DNA of 22,225 bases from JAJZSS01 sp964463505 (lineage in GTDB: Bacteria; Chloroflexota; Anaerolineae; Anaerolineales; UBA4823): NCBI GenBank assembly GCA_964463505.1, contig CAYXDC010000055.1:1-22225 (forward strand). Reading direction: 5' to 3'. The position numbers were made by a program, and so were the translations under genes. The stretch's first letter is position 1, and the number at the start of each line of letters is the position of its first letter. This document shows, piece after piece, positions 6,973-14,022 of the stretch. The notes below the pieces were generated by a model that saw only the letters and a program-made list of their open reading frames with translations, did not search any database and was not told the DNA's origin.

Positions 6973-8616
6973 TCAGGCGTTTGTTAAGGATACAAAGATC
7001 ATTGGACGCCGGCGCGTCTTATTGAACAGGAAGGATTTTACCGTTTCCTGAACATCATTTTCCAGGTTCGACGTCCCGCTGCTAACCGTTTCCATCACGA
7101 GATTGCGAGTTTCCGCAAGCAGATCCTCGCCCCCATTGCGAGTGTAAATAAACCCGCGCGTGATAATTTCAGGCTCATCGAGCAGGCGATGGCTATGGCG
7201 ATCCACGGTCAGGCTCACCAGTACAAACCCATCCCGTGCCAGCGCTTCGCGCTCACGCATCACACTCGGTCCCACATCACCAACACCAGACCCATCCACA
7301 AAAACCCAGCCGCCTTTGATCCGCTCGCCCAGGTGCATCTGGCCATTTTGGAATTCAACGACCTGCCCATTTTCGATCACAGCGATATTCTCTGCAGGCA
7401 CACCAATCTCTTGCGCTATACGGGCATGTTGGTGCAAGTGGCGTAGCTCACCATGGATCGGGATAAAGTATTTAGGGCGCACCAGGTGCAGGAGTAGTTT
7501 CATCTCCTCCTGGCTGGCATGCCCGGAGACATGCACTGGCGCGATACCTTCATAGATCACGTGTGCCCCGCGCCGGAAAAGGCGATTGATGGTGCGATAA
7601 ACCGATTCCTCATTACCCGGAATGGGATGAGAAGAGAGCACCACGGTATCATTCGGGCTGATATCAAATTGGCGGTTTGTGCCGGTCGATAAGCGTCCCA
7701 TAATCGAGGTCGGTTCGCCCTGTGTTCCCGTAGACATCAACACAACCTCGTGCTGGGGCAGCTTGAGCGCCTGATCCAGAGTAACGATAAGATCATCTGG
7801 CAAGTCCAGGTAGCCTAGTTTACGGGCGATCTTGGCATTTTCAACCATGCTAACGCCCACAAAAGCCATTTTACGCCCATGGCGCAAGGCTGCATTGCCT
7901 ACCTGCTGCATGCGCGAGATCAGAGAGGCGAAGCTGGCGATAATTATGCGTCCCTTGGCATTCCGGAATACCTGATCAAATGCCGGATCAATCACCCGTT
8001 CAGACGGAGTCCAACCTGGTTTATCTGCGTTGGTTGAATCAGCCAGCAAGGCTAAAACCCCACGCCCGGCTAATTCAGCCAATTTGGCAAAATCTGTTGG
8101 CCAGTTGTCGATCGGTGTATGGTCAAATTTATAATCGCCGGTATGGATCACCAGCCCTGCAGGAGTGGTAATACCCAGACCCACGCAATCCGGAATCGAG
8201 TGGCTGACATGGAAAAATTCCACTTTAAACGGACCAACCTGGATGGTATCTCCAGCATGCACGGTTTGCAATTGAGCCTTGCTCAAGATACCCTCACGCG
8301 AAAGCTTCCCCTCCAACAAACCGCGCGTCAGGGGTGTAGCATAAATGGGTGCGTCGATCTCTTCAAGCACATGTTTAATGGCGCCCGTATGATCTTCATG
8401 ACCATGGGTCACAATAATTCCACGAACGTTCTGGCGCTTATCCAGTAAGTATTGAAAATCAGGGATGATATAGTCGATCCCCAACATATCATTCTCGGGA
8501 AACATCACGCCTGTGTCGACTACAAGGATATTTTCCCCGTATTCGTAGGCCATCATATTCTTGCCGACTTCCCCTAGACCACCCAGGGGGATAATTCTTA
8601 ATTTTTGATTACTCAT
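6973..8616 (-). CDS. rnj: Ribonuclease J
   Basis: 547 residues, the usual RNase J length. The metallo-beta-lactamase motif HGHEDH is at residues 71-76, with further ligands in HVSHSIPD and HTGDYKFD. The beta-CASP part contains the serine/glycine stretch LMSTGTQGEPTS and SSHPIPGNE, then HVSGHASQEE and a C-terminal domain. It acts as a 5'-3' exonuclease and endonuclease in mRNA decay and rRNA maturation in the cytoplasm. The start ATG 8616 has AGGA 7 nt ahead, and that AGGA overlaps the stop of a 16-codon upstream ORF. A leader of about 190 nt from a consensus promoter suggests post-transcriptional control, as known for other major RNases (inference here). Confidence 0.95.
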   Translation of the reverse strand: MSNQKLRIIPLGGLGEVGKNMMAYEYGENILVVDTGVMFPENDMLGIDYIIPDFQYLLDKRQNVRGIIVTHGHEDHTGAIKHVLEEIDAPIYATPLTRGLLEGKLSREGILSKAQLQTVHAGDTIQVGPFKVEFFHVSHSIPDCVGLGITTPAGLVIHTGDYKFDHTPIDNWPTDFAKLAELAGRGVLALLADSTNADKPGWTPSERVIDPAFDQVFRNAKGRIIIASFASLISRMQQVGNAALRHGRKMAFVGVSMVENAKIARKLGYLDLPDDLIVTLDQALKLPQHEVVLMSTGTQGEPTSIMGRLSTGTNRQFDISPNDTVVLSSHPIPGNEESVYRTINRLFRRGAHVIYEGIAPVHVSGHASQEEMKLLLHLVRPKYFIPIHGELRHLHQHARIAQEIGVPAENIAVIENGQVVEFQNGQMHLGERIKGGWVFVDGSGVGDVGPSVMREREALARDGFVLVSLTVDRHSHRLLDEPEIITRGFIYTRNGGEDLLAETRNLVMETVSSGTSNLENDVQETVKSFLFNKTRRRPMIFVSLTNA

Positions 8617-8625
8617 TCTTCTTTC

Positions 8626-8676
8626 CTATTCTATATAAAAATGATCCCCGTCAGGAGTTTTCCGGCCGGGGCTCAT
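8626..8676 (-). CDS. Candidate 16-residue leader peptide (uORF) ahead of rnj
   Basis: ATG 8676 to TAG 8628-8626 encodes MSPGRKTPDGDHFYIE. AAGGA lies 9 nt ahead of the ATG. The stop codon is inside TAGGAAAG, so the stop overlaps the rnj Shine-Dalgarno and translation could be coupled to rnj, whose ATG is 9 nt further on. The same bases form a terminator-like hairpin, so the ORF may instead be fortuitous. I recognise no known peptide. Confidence 0.4.
   Translation of the reverse strand: MSPGRKTPDGDHFYIE
8636..8676 (-). terminator. Terminator-like hairpin in the rnj leader (attenuator candidate)
   Basis: On the minus strand ATGAGCCCCG (8676-8667) pairs with CGGGGATCAT (8650-8641), 9 of 10 bases, with a 16-nt loop. 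TTTTT and then ATATAG follow at once. This is the form of an intrinsic terminator, placed about 20 nt before the rnj start. Confidence 0.5.
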
Positions 8677-8813
8677 GTTACTTCTTCCTTATTCAGATTA
8701 CAACCGGTCTGGCATCCAGGATCCCTGGATAATCTAACCGCCCGTACTGGGAGCGATGTAACTTGTGATGCGCCGGTAAACCGGCGTGGCACTAACTTCC
8801 TACTTGCTGGAGG

Positions 8814-8842
8814 ATTATAGCATGCCGGACCATATTTGTCAA
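8814..8842 (-). promoter_or_regulatory. Perfect-consensus sigma-A promoter for rnj leader
   Basis: Minus strand: -35 TTGACA (8842-8837), 17-nt spacer, -10 TATAAT (8819-8814). Both hexamers match consensus exactly. The predicted start is near 8807, about 190 nt before the rnj ATG. Confidence 0.85.
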
Positions 8843-8845
8843 AGT

Positions 8846-8859
8846 TTCCAAGGTTGGTT
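8846..8859. repeat. 14-bp direct repeat copy 1, possible regulator site
   Basis: TTCCAAGGTTGGTT, identical to the copy at 8896-8909 and exactly 50 bp from it. It holds an imperfect dyad CCAA-GG-TTGG. It sits 3 bp upstream of the rnj -35 box (centre near -45), a typical activator position. Confidence 0.55.
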
Positions 8860-8895
8860 GTTAGGCAAACTTGAAAAGCGAACCATAAAGTTTAC

Positions 8896-8909
8896 TTCCA
8901 AGGTTGGTT
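8896..8909. repeat. 14-bp direct repeat copy 2, possible regulator site
   Basis: Exact second copy of TTCCAAGGTTGGTT, centred near -95 relative to the predicted rnj transcription start, in the same orientation as copy 1. Confidence 0.55.
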
Positions 8910-8968
8910 TGTCTATGCGAAGAGCAGCACCGGCACAGTCAAATTGAAAATGGTTATTAATACAAACG

Positions 8969-9000
8969 GCGGAGGGCGACACAGGTGTGTCACCCTCCGC
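8969..9000 (-). terminator. groESL intrinsic terminator
   Basis: GCGGAGGG (8969-8976) pairs with CCCTCCGC (8993-9000); after one mismatch (8977/8992) GACAC (8978-8982) pairs with GTGTC (8987-8991). The loop is 4 nt. Reading leftward, the stem is followed by CGTTTGTATT, a weak T-run. It lies about 20 nt past the groEL stop. Confidence 0.75.
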
Positions 9001-9022
9001 ACGTGGTTGGTAGAGGCCGATT

Positions 9023-10651
9023 TTAGTAGTCCGGCATGGGCGGAGGAGCCGCTTTATCCTTCTCAGGGATATCGGTGATCAGGGCTTCGGTGGTCAGGAT
9101 CATGGCAGCGATCGAGGCAGCATTTTCCAGAGCGCCACGGGTCACCTTGGCAGGATCGATAACGCCATTCTGGACCATGTCCACATAGCTTTCGCTAATA
9201 ACGTTGTAACCGATCTTCTTGTTTTTCTTCTCTTTCTGAGCCCGGCGGACACCTTCCAGGATTACAGACCCATCCTGGCCAGCGTTCTCAGCAATCTTGC
9301 GCATGGGCATTTCCAGGGCCTTGCGGACAATGTTCACACCAATCTTGGCATCTTCATCGTCCATCTTCAGACCAGCCAGCGCTTCCATGGCGTTGATCAG
9401 GGCCACACCACCACCCGGAACGATGCCTTCTTCCACTGCTGCGCGGGTTGCGGACAGAGCATCTTCGACGCGGTGCTTCTTTTCTTTCAGCTCAGTCTCG
9501 GTAGCTGCGCCAACACGAATGATCGCCACACCACCGGAGAGTTTTGCCAGACGCTCTTGGAGCTTCTCGCGATCGTAATCACTGGTGCTCTTATCAATCT
9601 CAACGCGGATCTGCTCAATGCGGCCTTTGATCAGCGCCGGATCACCCTTACCACCCACAATGGTGGTATCGTCTTTGGTGACCACTACCTTCTCGGCATG
9701 ACCGAGGTCAGCGATGGTAGCGCTTTCCAGTTTGCGGCCAGTTTCTTCAGAGATAACCGAGGCGCCAGTCAGAGTGGCAATATCCTGCAGCATAGCCTTG
9801 CGGCGGTCGCCAAAACCGGGAGCCTTGACAGCCACCACGTTTAGCATGCCACGCAGCTTGTTCAATACCAGGGTAGCCAGGGCTTCGCCATCCAAATCTT
9901 CAGCAAGGATGATCAGGTCGCGGCGGCCAATCTGGACCAGTTTTTCCAGCAAAGGAACGATGTCCTGAGCAGCGGAGATCTTTTTGTCATGGATCAGGAT
10001 ATAGGGATCGCTGATGCTGGCTTCCATATGCTCGGCATCTGTGATGAAGTAAGCCGAGATATAACCACGATCGAATTGCATACCCTCGACATACTCGGTC
10101 TCAAATTCCAGGCCCTTGGATTCTTCCACGGTGATGACGCCGTCTTTACCAACTTTGTCCATCACTTCGGCGATCAGTTCGCCGATCACGCGGTCCTGGG
10201 CAGAAATCGAAGCCACGTTGGCGATTTCTTCTTTGGAAGTCAGTTCAATCGACTGTTCGTTGATTTTTTCGGCGACAGCTTTGGTGGCAGCTTCAATCCC
10301 ACGCTTCAGCATCATCGGGTTGGCACCGGCAGCCAGGTTGCGCATGCCTTCCATCACGATCGCATGGGCCAAAACTGTGGAGGTAGTTGTACCATCACCG
10401 GCAATATCGTTGGTCTTGGTAGCTGCTTCTTTAAGCAGCTGAGCGCCCATGTTCTCAAAGGGGTCTTCCAGCTCGATTTCCTTGGCAACTGTCACACCGT
10501 CATGGGTGATGGTCGGGGAACCGAATTTCTTATCCAGGGCAACGTTGCGGCCTTTGGGGCCAAGGGTTGTCGCTACCGCATTTGCCAGGGTTTCCATACC
10601 CCGGGAAAGCCGGCGGCGAGCTTCTTCAGAGAAAATAAGTTGTTTAGCCAT
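9023..10651 (-). CDS. groEL: Chaperonin GroEL (60 kDa)
   Basis: 542 residues from ATG 10651, with AGGAGT at 10665-10660 and an 8-nt spacer. The N-terminus MAKQLIFSEEARRRLSRG, the GPKGRNV loop at 31-37, the ATP-site DGTTT at 86-90, and VEEGIVPGGGVA near the second ATP contact are all present. It forms the double heptameric ring that folds proteins with GroES. The tail ends AAPPPMPDY instead of the Gly-Gly-Met repeats of many GroELs, so the cavity floor differs. It follows groES by 31 nt, and a terminator hairpin comes just after it. It should be controlled with groES by HrcA. Confidence 0.98.
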   Translation of the reverse strand: MAKQLIFSEEARRRLSRGMETLANAVATTLGPKGRNVALDKKFGSPTITHDGVTVAKEIELEDPFENMGAQLLKEAATKTNDIAGDGTTTSTVLAHAIVMEGMRNLAAGANPMMLKRGIEAATKAVAEKINEQSIELTSKEEIANVASISAQDRVIGELIAEVMDKVGKDGVITVEESKGLEFETEYVEGMQFDRGYISAYFITDAEHMEASISDPYILIHDKKISAAQDIVPLLEKLVQIGRRDLIILAEDLDGEALATLVLNKLRGMLNVVAVKAPGFGDRRKAMLQDIATLTGASVISEETGRKLESATIADLGHAEKVVVTKDDTTIVGGKGDPALIKGRIEQIRVEIDKSTSDYDREKLQERLAKLSGGVAIIRVGAATETELKEKKHRVEDALSATRAAVEEGIVPGGGVALINAMEALAGLKMDDEDAKIGVNIVRKALEMPMRKIAENAGQDGSVILEGVRRAQKEKKNKKIGYNVISESYVDMVQNGVIDPAKVTRGALENAASIAAMILTTEALITDIPEKDKAAPPPMPDY

Positions 10652-10682
10652 TGATAGTTACTCCTATTGTGGGGAAATTAAT

Positions 10683-10976
10683 TTAAGCAAGGATTGCTAA
10701 AATATCGCTCTCGCGCAGAATGAGCAGTTTTTTGCCATCTACCTTGATCTCGGTACCGGCATACTTGGCAAACAAAACCGTATCGCCTTCCGCGACATCC
10801 AGGGGAACGCGCTCGCCTTTGTCGTTGCGATCACCAGGACCTATGGAGAGGACTTTCCCTTTTTGGGGTTTTTCTTTGGCGGTTTCCGGTAATACAATAC
10901 CGCCCGCGGTGACTTCTTCCTGTTCCAAGGGCTCGACTACTACACGGTTACCCAGGGGTTTAAGGGACATGGACAT
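10683..10976 (-). CDS. groES: Co-chaperonin GroES (10 kDa)
   Basis: 97 residues. ATG 10976 is chosen: AGGAGG (10987-10982) lies 5 nt ahead, versus 11 nt for the ATG at 10970. LKPLGNRVVVEPLEQEE opens the barrel, the mobile loop TAGGIVLPETA contacts GroEL, and GKVLSIGPGD and VLFAKYAGTEIKV complete the fold. It caps the GroEL ring. It is the first gene of the groESL operon under the CIRCE at 11024-11050. Confidence 0.97.
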   Translation of the reverse strand: MSMSLKPLGNRVVVEPLEQEEVTAGGIVLPETAKEKPQKGKVLSIGPGDRNDKGERVPLDVAEGDTVLFAKYAGTEIKVDGKKLLILRESDILAILA

Positions 10977-11023
10977 TCTTTCCTCCTGCTTGAGAATATT
11001 TAGAAAAGTTACTTAGGGATAAA

Positions 11024-11050
11024 TTAGCACTCATACTGATCGAGTGCTAA
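11024..11050 (-). promoter_or_regulatory. CIRCE operator (HrcA binding site) of groESL
   Basis: Perfect inverted repeat TTAGCACTC-N9-GAGTGCTAA, the canonical CIRCE. It begins 11 nt after the -10 box and covers the early transcribed region of the groESL 5' UTR. Confidence 0.98.
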
Positions 11051-11061
11051 TTGCGCTCGTA

Positions 11062-11090
11062 ATCATACCCAGATTTTAGATGAAAGTCAA
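11062..11090 (-). promoter_or_regulatory. Sigma-A promoter of groESL
   Basis: Minus strand: -35 TTGACT (11090-11085), 17-nt spacer, -10 TATGAT (11067-11062). The predicted start is near 11055, just before CIRCE. Confidence 0.85.
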
Positions 11091-11181
11091 GGGGACAAAA
11101 CCGGTTCTTGTAAAATTCTTACACAACCCACATCACCGCCCCCAAATTAACAGCCTTCTCTCAAGTAACTGTTCGAGTTTT

Positions 11182-12636
11182 TCAGCCCCCAGATTGTCCA
11201 TCTGCGGCTGCCGGCGTTACGCTTGAGGGTGTTGGAGTGGGCGCTAGGCCTGACGGACGAACTGAGGTGGGCACTGCCGGTGAGCTACCCAGGCGGCGGC
11301 AAATACCTTCACTGTCTTCTACAATACTCATCAAGGTGGGGTCGTCGGAGTATTTATCCCGCACTTGCTGCAGTACCATCAGTGCTTCACTACAGTAGTT
11401 TTCTGCCGGCCTGCTCAAAAATGCCAGCACTGTGCCAAACTCCACATAGTAATATGCCACACTCAAACTACTCAAGGGTAACCCTTCGACATCCGCTCCA
11501 CCCATTTCGTTTTCCGCTGCGGTACAAGAGAGCACAGCACAGCGTAGCAATGGCACAGCACCTTCATAGTTACGCGCTCGAATTGAGATAATTCCTAATT
11601 GTCCATAAGTGTGCGCATTGGTGGAGTCATATTCGAGCGCCTTTTGCGCATTGACCGTAGCTGCATAAAACTGGCCTTGTTGGGTGTATGTCTTGGCAAT
11701 CTCGATGTATGGCTGTGGATTCTGTACACCAAGCTGCTCATTAATCTTGGCTGCCCGGTCAAAGTAGTCCAGTGCGCGGTCTGGATTCTGAATCCCTTCG
11801 CGATAGTTTTGGCCGATACGAATGTACAAAAAAGTCATATTCGGACTGAGATCAGCCGCCTTCTGATATTGTTGAATGGCACTGTTGTATTGGGCGAGTG
11901 TTTCAAGAACATAGCCATACACCCTATGAGTATCCATCAAATCGGGGCCAAGCGATACTGCCTGTGCAGCGTATTTTTCAGCCTGCGCCCATTTACCCTG
12001 ATCAGCCAATATTTCTGCATAATAAGCCAGCGCCAGAGCATTATTCGGATCTAATTGGAAAGCGCGCGAAGCATCTCGTTCGGCTTCTAAGAGCAATAAC
12101 TGGCGCTCTTCACCCTGGATCAGTGAATTAAAGGCATACCAGTCCTTGACGAAAGCCCGCACAGCGTAATGCGTGCTCTCATCTGGCATTAGCTCAATAG
12201 CCTTGTCCGCAGCCTCGAGCGCACTTTGCAAACGTTCAAAACGTTCGGTATCATTGCGCAGCATGGTGGACGAATAAGCTTGAATACGTGCCAGCTCAAT
12301 CCAGCCCTGCGCGTTCTGAGGATCCATTTCCAGGGCAGCCTGGTAGGCTTCAATAGCATCATTGACCGATGGCGCATCAGCTCCCGGAAGGTTATTGCTG
12401 GGATCATCAATCTTTCCGGCAGCAAAGTAAGCCTGGGCTTCCATGATATAAGAATTCGCTGTCCGGGTTGGTGTTGGGGTGGGTAAAAATAGCGGCTGGA
12501 TTTGATTGCGTTGTTGGGACAGGATAAGCCAGACTCCACTCAAGATCAGACTGAGCAGCAGCATGACTCTATAAAAATTATTTCCCGAACGGCGCGGGTG
12601 AAATGTAGGTTGTTTTCCTACGAGTTGACGTTCCAT
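11182..12636 (-). CDS. Membrane-anchored TPR protein (second of tandem pair)
   Basis: 484 residues from ATG 12636, 6 nt after the stop of the upstream paralogue. No clear Shine-Dalgarno is present, so coupling is likely. Order: basic N-terminus, one transmembrane helix at about 21-41, a P/T linker (LPTPTPTRT, near 51-59), then a series of TPR units to about residue 440 (for example AIEAYQAALEMDPQNAQGWIELARI, ALAYYAEILADQGKWAQAEKYA, AIQQYQKAADLSPN, here given by fragments), and a P/S/T-rich tail. Scattered cysteines in the last third (LLRCAVLSCTA) are absent from its paralogue. TPRs mediate protein binding, probably outside the membrane. The partner is unknown. Confidence 0.85.
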   Translation of the reverse strand: MERQLVGKQPTFHPRRSGNNFYRVMLLLSLILSGVWLILSQQRNQIQPLFLPTPTPTRTANSYIMEAQAYFAAGKIDDPSNNLPGADAPSVNDAIEAYQAALEMDPQNAQGWIELARIQAYSSTMLRNDTERFERLQSALEAADKAIELMPDESTHYAVRAFVKDWYAFNSLIQGEERQLLLLEAERDASRAFQLDPNNALALAYYAEILADQGKWAQAEKYAAQAVSLGPDLMDTHRVYGYVLETLAQYNSAIQQYQKAADLSPNMTFLYIRIGQNYREGIQNPDRALDYFDRAAKINEQLGVQNPQPYIEIAKTYTQQGQFYAATVNAQKALEYDSTNAHTYGQLGIISIRARNYEGAVPLLRCAVLSCTAAENEMGGADVEGLPLSSLSVAYYYVEFGTVLAFLSRPAENYCSEALMVLQQVRDKYSDDPTLMSIVEDSEGICRRLGSSPAVPTSVRPSGLAPTPTPSSVTPAAADGQSGG

Positions 12637-12642
12637 GGATAT

Positions 12643-13905
12643 TTAGGGCGTGGGGGTCACTTCACCCTCAACTGCCTCAGAGGTCTCTTCTGGCGTTTCA
12701 GGAGGGTTTTCCAGGCTCTGCTGGCATAGTTCCAGACCAGCATTGGCGTTAAAAATCGCGATCTCATCATCTTGCAGGTTGTTCAAGAGCGACTGGAAGA
12801 CCGGCACTGCCTGGGCGCATTGGTTGGAGCGCGCTAATGCGAACCCATAATACCAATAATATTCAGCTACCCGGCCATAAGCCAGTGGTAACCCCTCAAC
12901 TGCCTGCCCATCTTCGGTCGTCCCACCCCGCACTGCCAGCTCCAATTCAGGAATGGCGCGGTTATATTCTTCATTCTTGTAATGCATAATACCCAGGTTG
13001 CCATGCAGCGTCGGATCTTCCGGCTCTACGCGTACAGCTTCTTCGGCATATTGGGCAGCCTGGCGATAACGCCCATCAGCAAAATAGGCGCGGGCAATCT
13101 CCGTCAGCGCCACGGTATCCTGTGGGTTTAAAGCATAGGCAGCCAACAAGGATTCCTCTGCCAGAGCATAATCACCCTGGGCTTTATAGGCCACTCCCAG
13201 GTAAAGATGAATATCTGAAATATTCTTGTTGATCGCCAGCGCTGTTTTAAACTCTTCGATCGCTTCAGCTACGTTATTCGTATTCAGCAAAACAATTCCA
13301 CGCGCCCGACGAACTTCTAGAAGAGTATTATCCAGTTCACGGGCGATGCGAGATTCTTCACTAGCCTTGTCTACCAACTCAAAATCACCCTGATTGATCA
13401 AGATCTCAGCATAATACGCGTGCGCCAGTGCATTATTTGCATCCAGCTCCAGAGCCTTGCGAATCGACAATTCAGCCTCGCCATATTTTCCTTGAAATCC
13501 AAGCGCCCAGCCCTGAACAGCATGTGCTAAAGAATTATTGGGATTCTTCAAGAGCGCGTTCTGGGTATTCTCGACCGCCTCAGCATATTGCCCCGCAAAA
13601 ACCTGCAGCCGGGCCAGGGTCACAAAAGTCGCCGCGTTGCTGGGATCGACATCGATGGCTGACTTGTATGCTTCAATCGCCAGGTTAATTTTCCCCGCGT
13701 TATACAGTTCCTCGCCCTCAGTCAAGTAAGCCTCAGGGCTACGCGTGGGGGTTGGCGTAGGGACAAAGAGAGGAGGTGTGGCCGGAACCACAACCTGATT
13801 GACATACCAGAGTAGCGCGATAACCGCCAGCAATAAAGCTATGCGAAAGAAACTTGGGCGACGTGTGCGCCGTGTCATCGTCCACTTGCTACCGCGTAAA
13901 TACAT
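12643..13905 (-). CDS. Membrane-anchored TPR protein (first of tandem pair)
   Basis: 420 residues from ATG 13905. A TAAGAT -10 box lies 6 nt ahead and there is no Shine-Dalgarno, so the mRNA is probably leaderless. Order: basic segment (MTRRTRRPSF), transmembrane helix at about 19-40, P/T linker (FVPTPTPTR, near 48-56), about eight TPR units carrying classic signatures (YNAGKINLAIEAYKSAIDVD, GKYGEAELSIRKALELDANN, GDYALAEESLLAAYALNPQD), then an acidic P/T tail ending GEVTPTP. It is clearly paralogous to the next gene over anchor, linker and first repeats. It is probably an outside-facing scaffold; its role is unknown. Confidence 0.86.
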   Translation of the reverse strand: MYLRGSKWTMTRRTRRPSFFRIALLLAVIALLWYVNQVVVPATPPLFVPTPTPTRSPEAYLTEGEELYNAGKINLAIEAYKSAIDVDPSNAATFVTLARLQVFAGQYAEAVENTQNALLKNPNNSLAHAVQGWALGFQGKYGEAELSIRKALELDANNALAHAYYAEILINQGDFELVDKASEESRIARELDNTLLEVRRARGIVLLNTNNVAEAIEEFKTALAINKNISDIHLYLGVAYKAQGDYALAEESLLAAYALNPQDTVALTEIARAYFADGRYRQAAQYAEEAVRVEPEDPTLHGNLGIMHYKNEEYNRAIPELELAVRGGTTEDGQAVEGLPLAYGRVAEYYWYYGFALARSNQCAQAVPVFQSLLNNLQDDEIAIFNANAGLELCQQSLENPPETPEETSEAVEGEVTPTP

Positions 13906-13911
13906 ACGGGC

Positions 13912-13941
13912 ATCTTACCATCTTTCAAGAACCCGAGTCAA
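13912..13941 (-). promoter_or_regulatory. Leaderless sigma-A promoter of the TPR pair
   Basis: Minus strand: -35 TTGACT (13941-13936), 18-nt spacer, -10 TAAGAT (13917-13912), then GCCCGT and ATG 13905. The 6-nt gap places the start codon at or next to the transcription start. Confidence 0.75.
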
Positions 13942-13987
13942 GATTGTGATGAATAGCTCTTAATAAAGAACACCACCCCGGTCTTCC

Positions 13988-14016
13988 TTGCCAATCACGC
14001 TCCTTCCGGCTAGAAT
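13988..14016 (+). promoter_or_regulatory. Leaderless sigma-A promoter of trmD
   Basis: -35 TTGCCA (13988-13993), 17-nt spacer, -10 TAGAAT (14011-14016), then GGGCTT and GTG 14023. No Shine-Dalgarno is present. Confidence 0.75.
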
Positions 14017-14022
14017 GGGCTT

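Larger units (their letters stand above)
8617..8807 (-). ncRNA. Structured 5' leader of rnj, possible cis-regulatory RNA or small RNA
   Basis: Transcription is predicted to start near 8807. Stems seen by eye: a perfect 6-bp hairpin with UUUA loop at 8771-8786; a GC hairpin at 8739-8755; a 6-bp hairpin at 8714-8730 enclosed by a helix of about 5 bp (8695-8699 with 8731-8735); and GUUAC/GUAAC (8758-8762 with 8677-8681) closing these last into a multibranch junction. The terminator-like hairpin follows. It does not match any riboswitch class I can recall, and it is not clearly 6S RNA. The fold is hand-drawn and unverified. Confidence 0.5.
8617..9022. other. 406-bp intergenic region between rnj and groEL
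   Basis: From left to right it holds the rnj leader and uORF, the rnj promoter, two 14-bp repeats, and the groEL terminator hairpin at 8969-9000. Positions 8910-8968 hold nothing I can identify. No further coding region is convincing on either strand. Confidence 0.7.

Noticed and set aside
8617..8807. rnj leader as a known riboswitch (cobalamin, TPP, c-di-GMP, fluoride, ZTP, SAM) or T-box
   Set aside because: None of the conserved core words of these classes could be found by eye; a covariance-model search would be needed to settle it.
9989..10654. 221-codon open frame on the + strand opposite groEL
   Set aside because: It is an antisense shadow of a highly conserved, codon-biased gene; its translation is His/Phe/Gly-rich with no domain and no ribosome site.
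11102..11125. AT-rich hairpin (CTTGTAAAATTCTTACACAA) as a terminator after the TPR pair
   Set aside because: Only about 5 contiguous pairs, AT-rich, and no following T-run; read-through into groESL cannot be excluded.
11599..12054. 151-codon + strand frame inside the TPR gene
   Set aside because: Antisense to TPR repeats; no domain, start signal or promoter seen.
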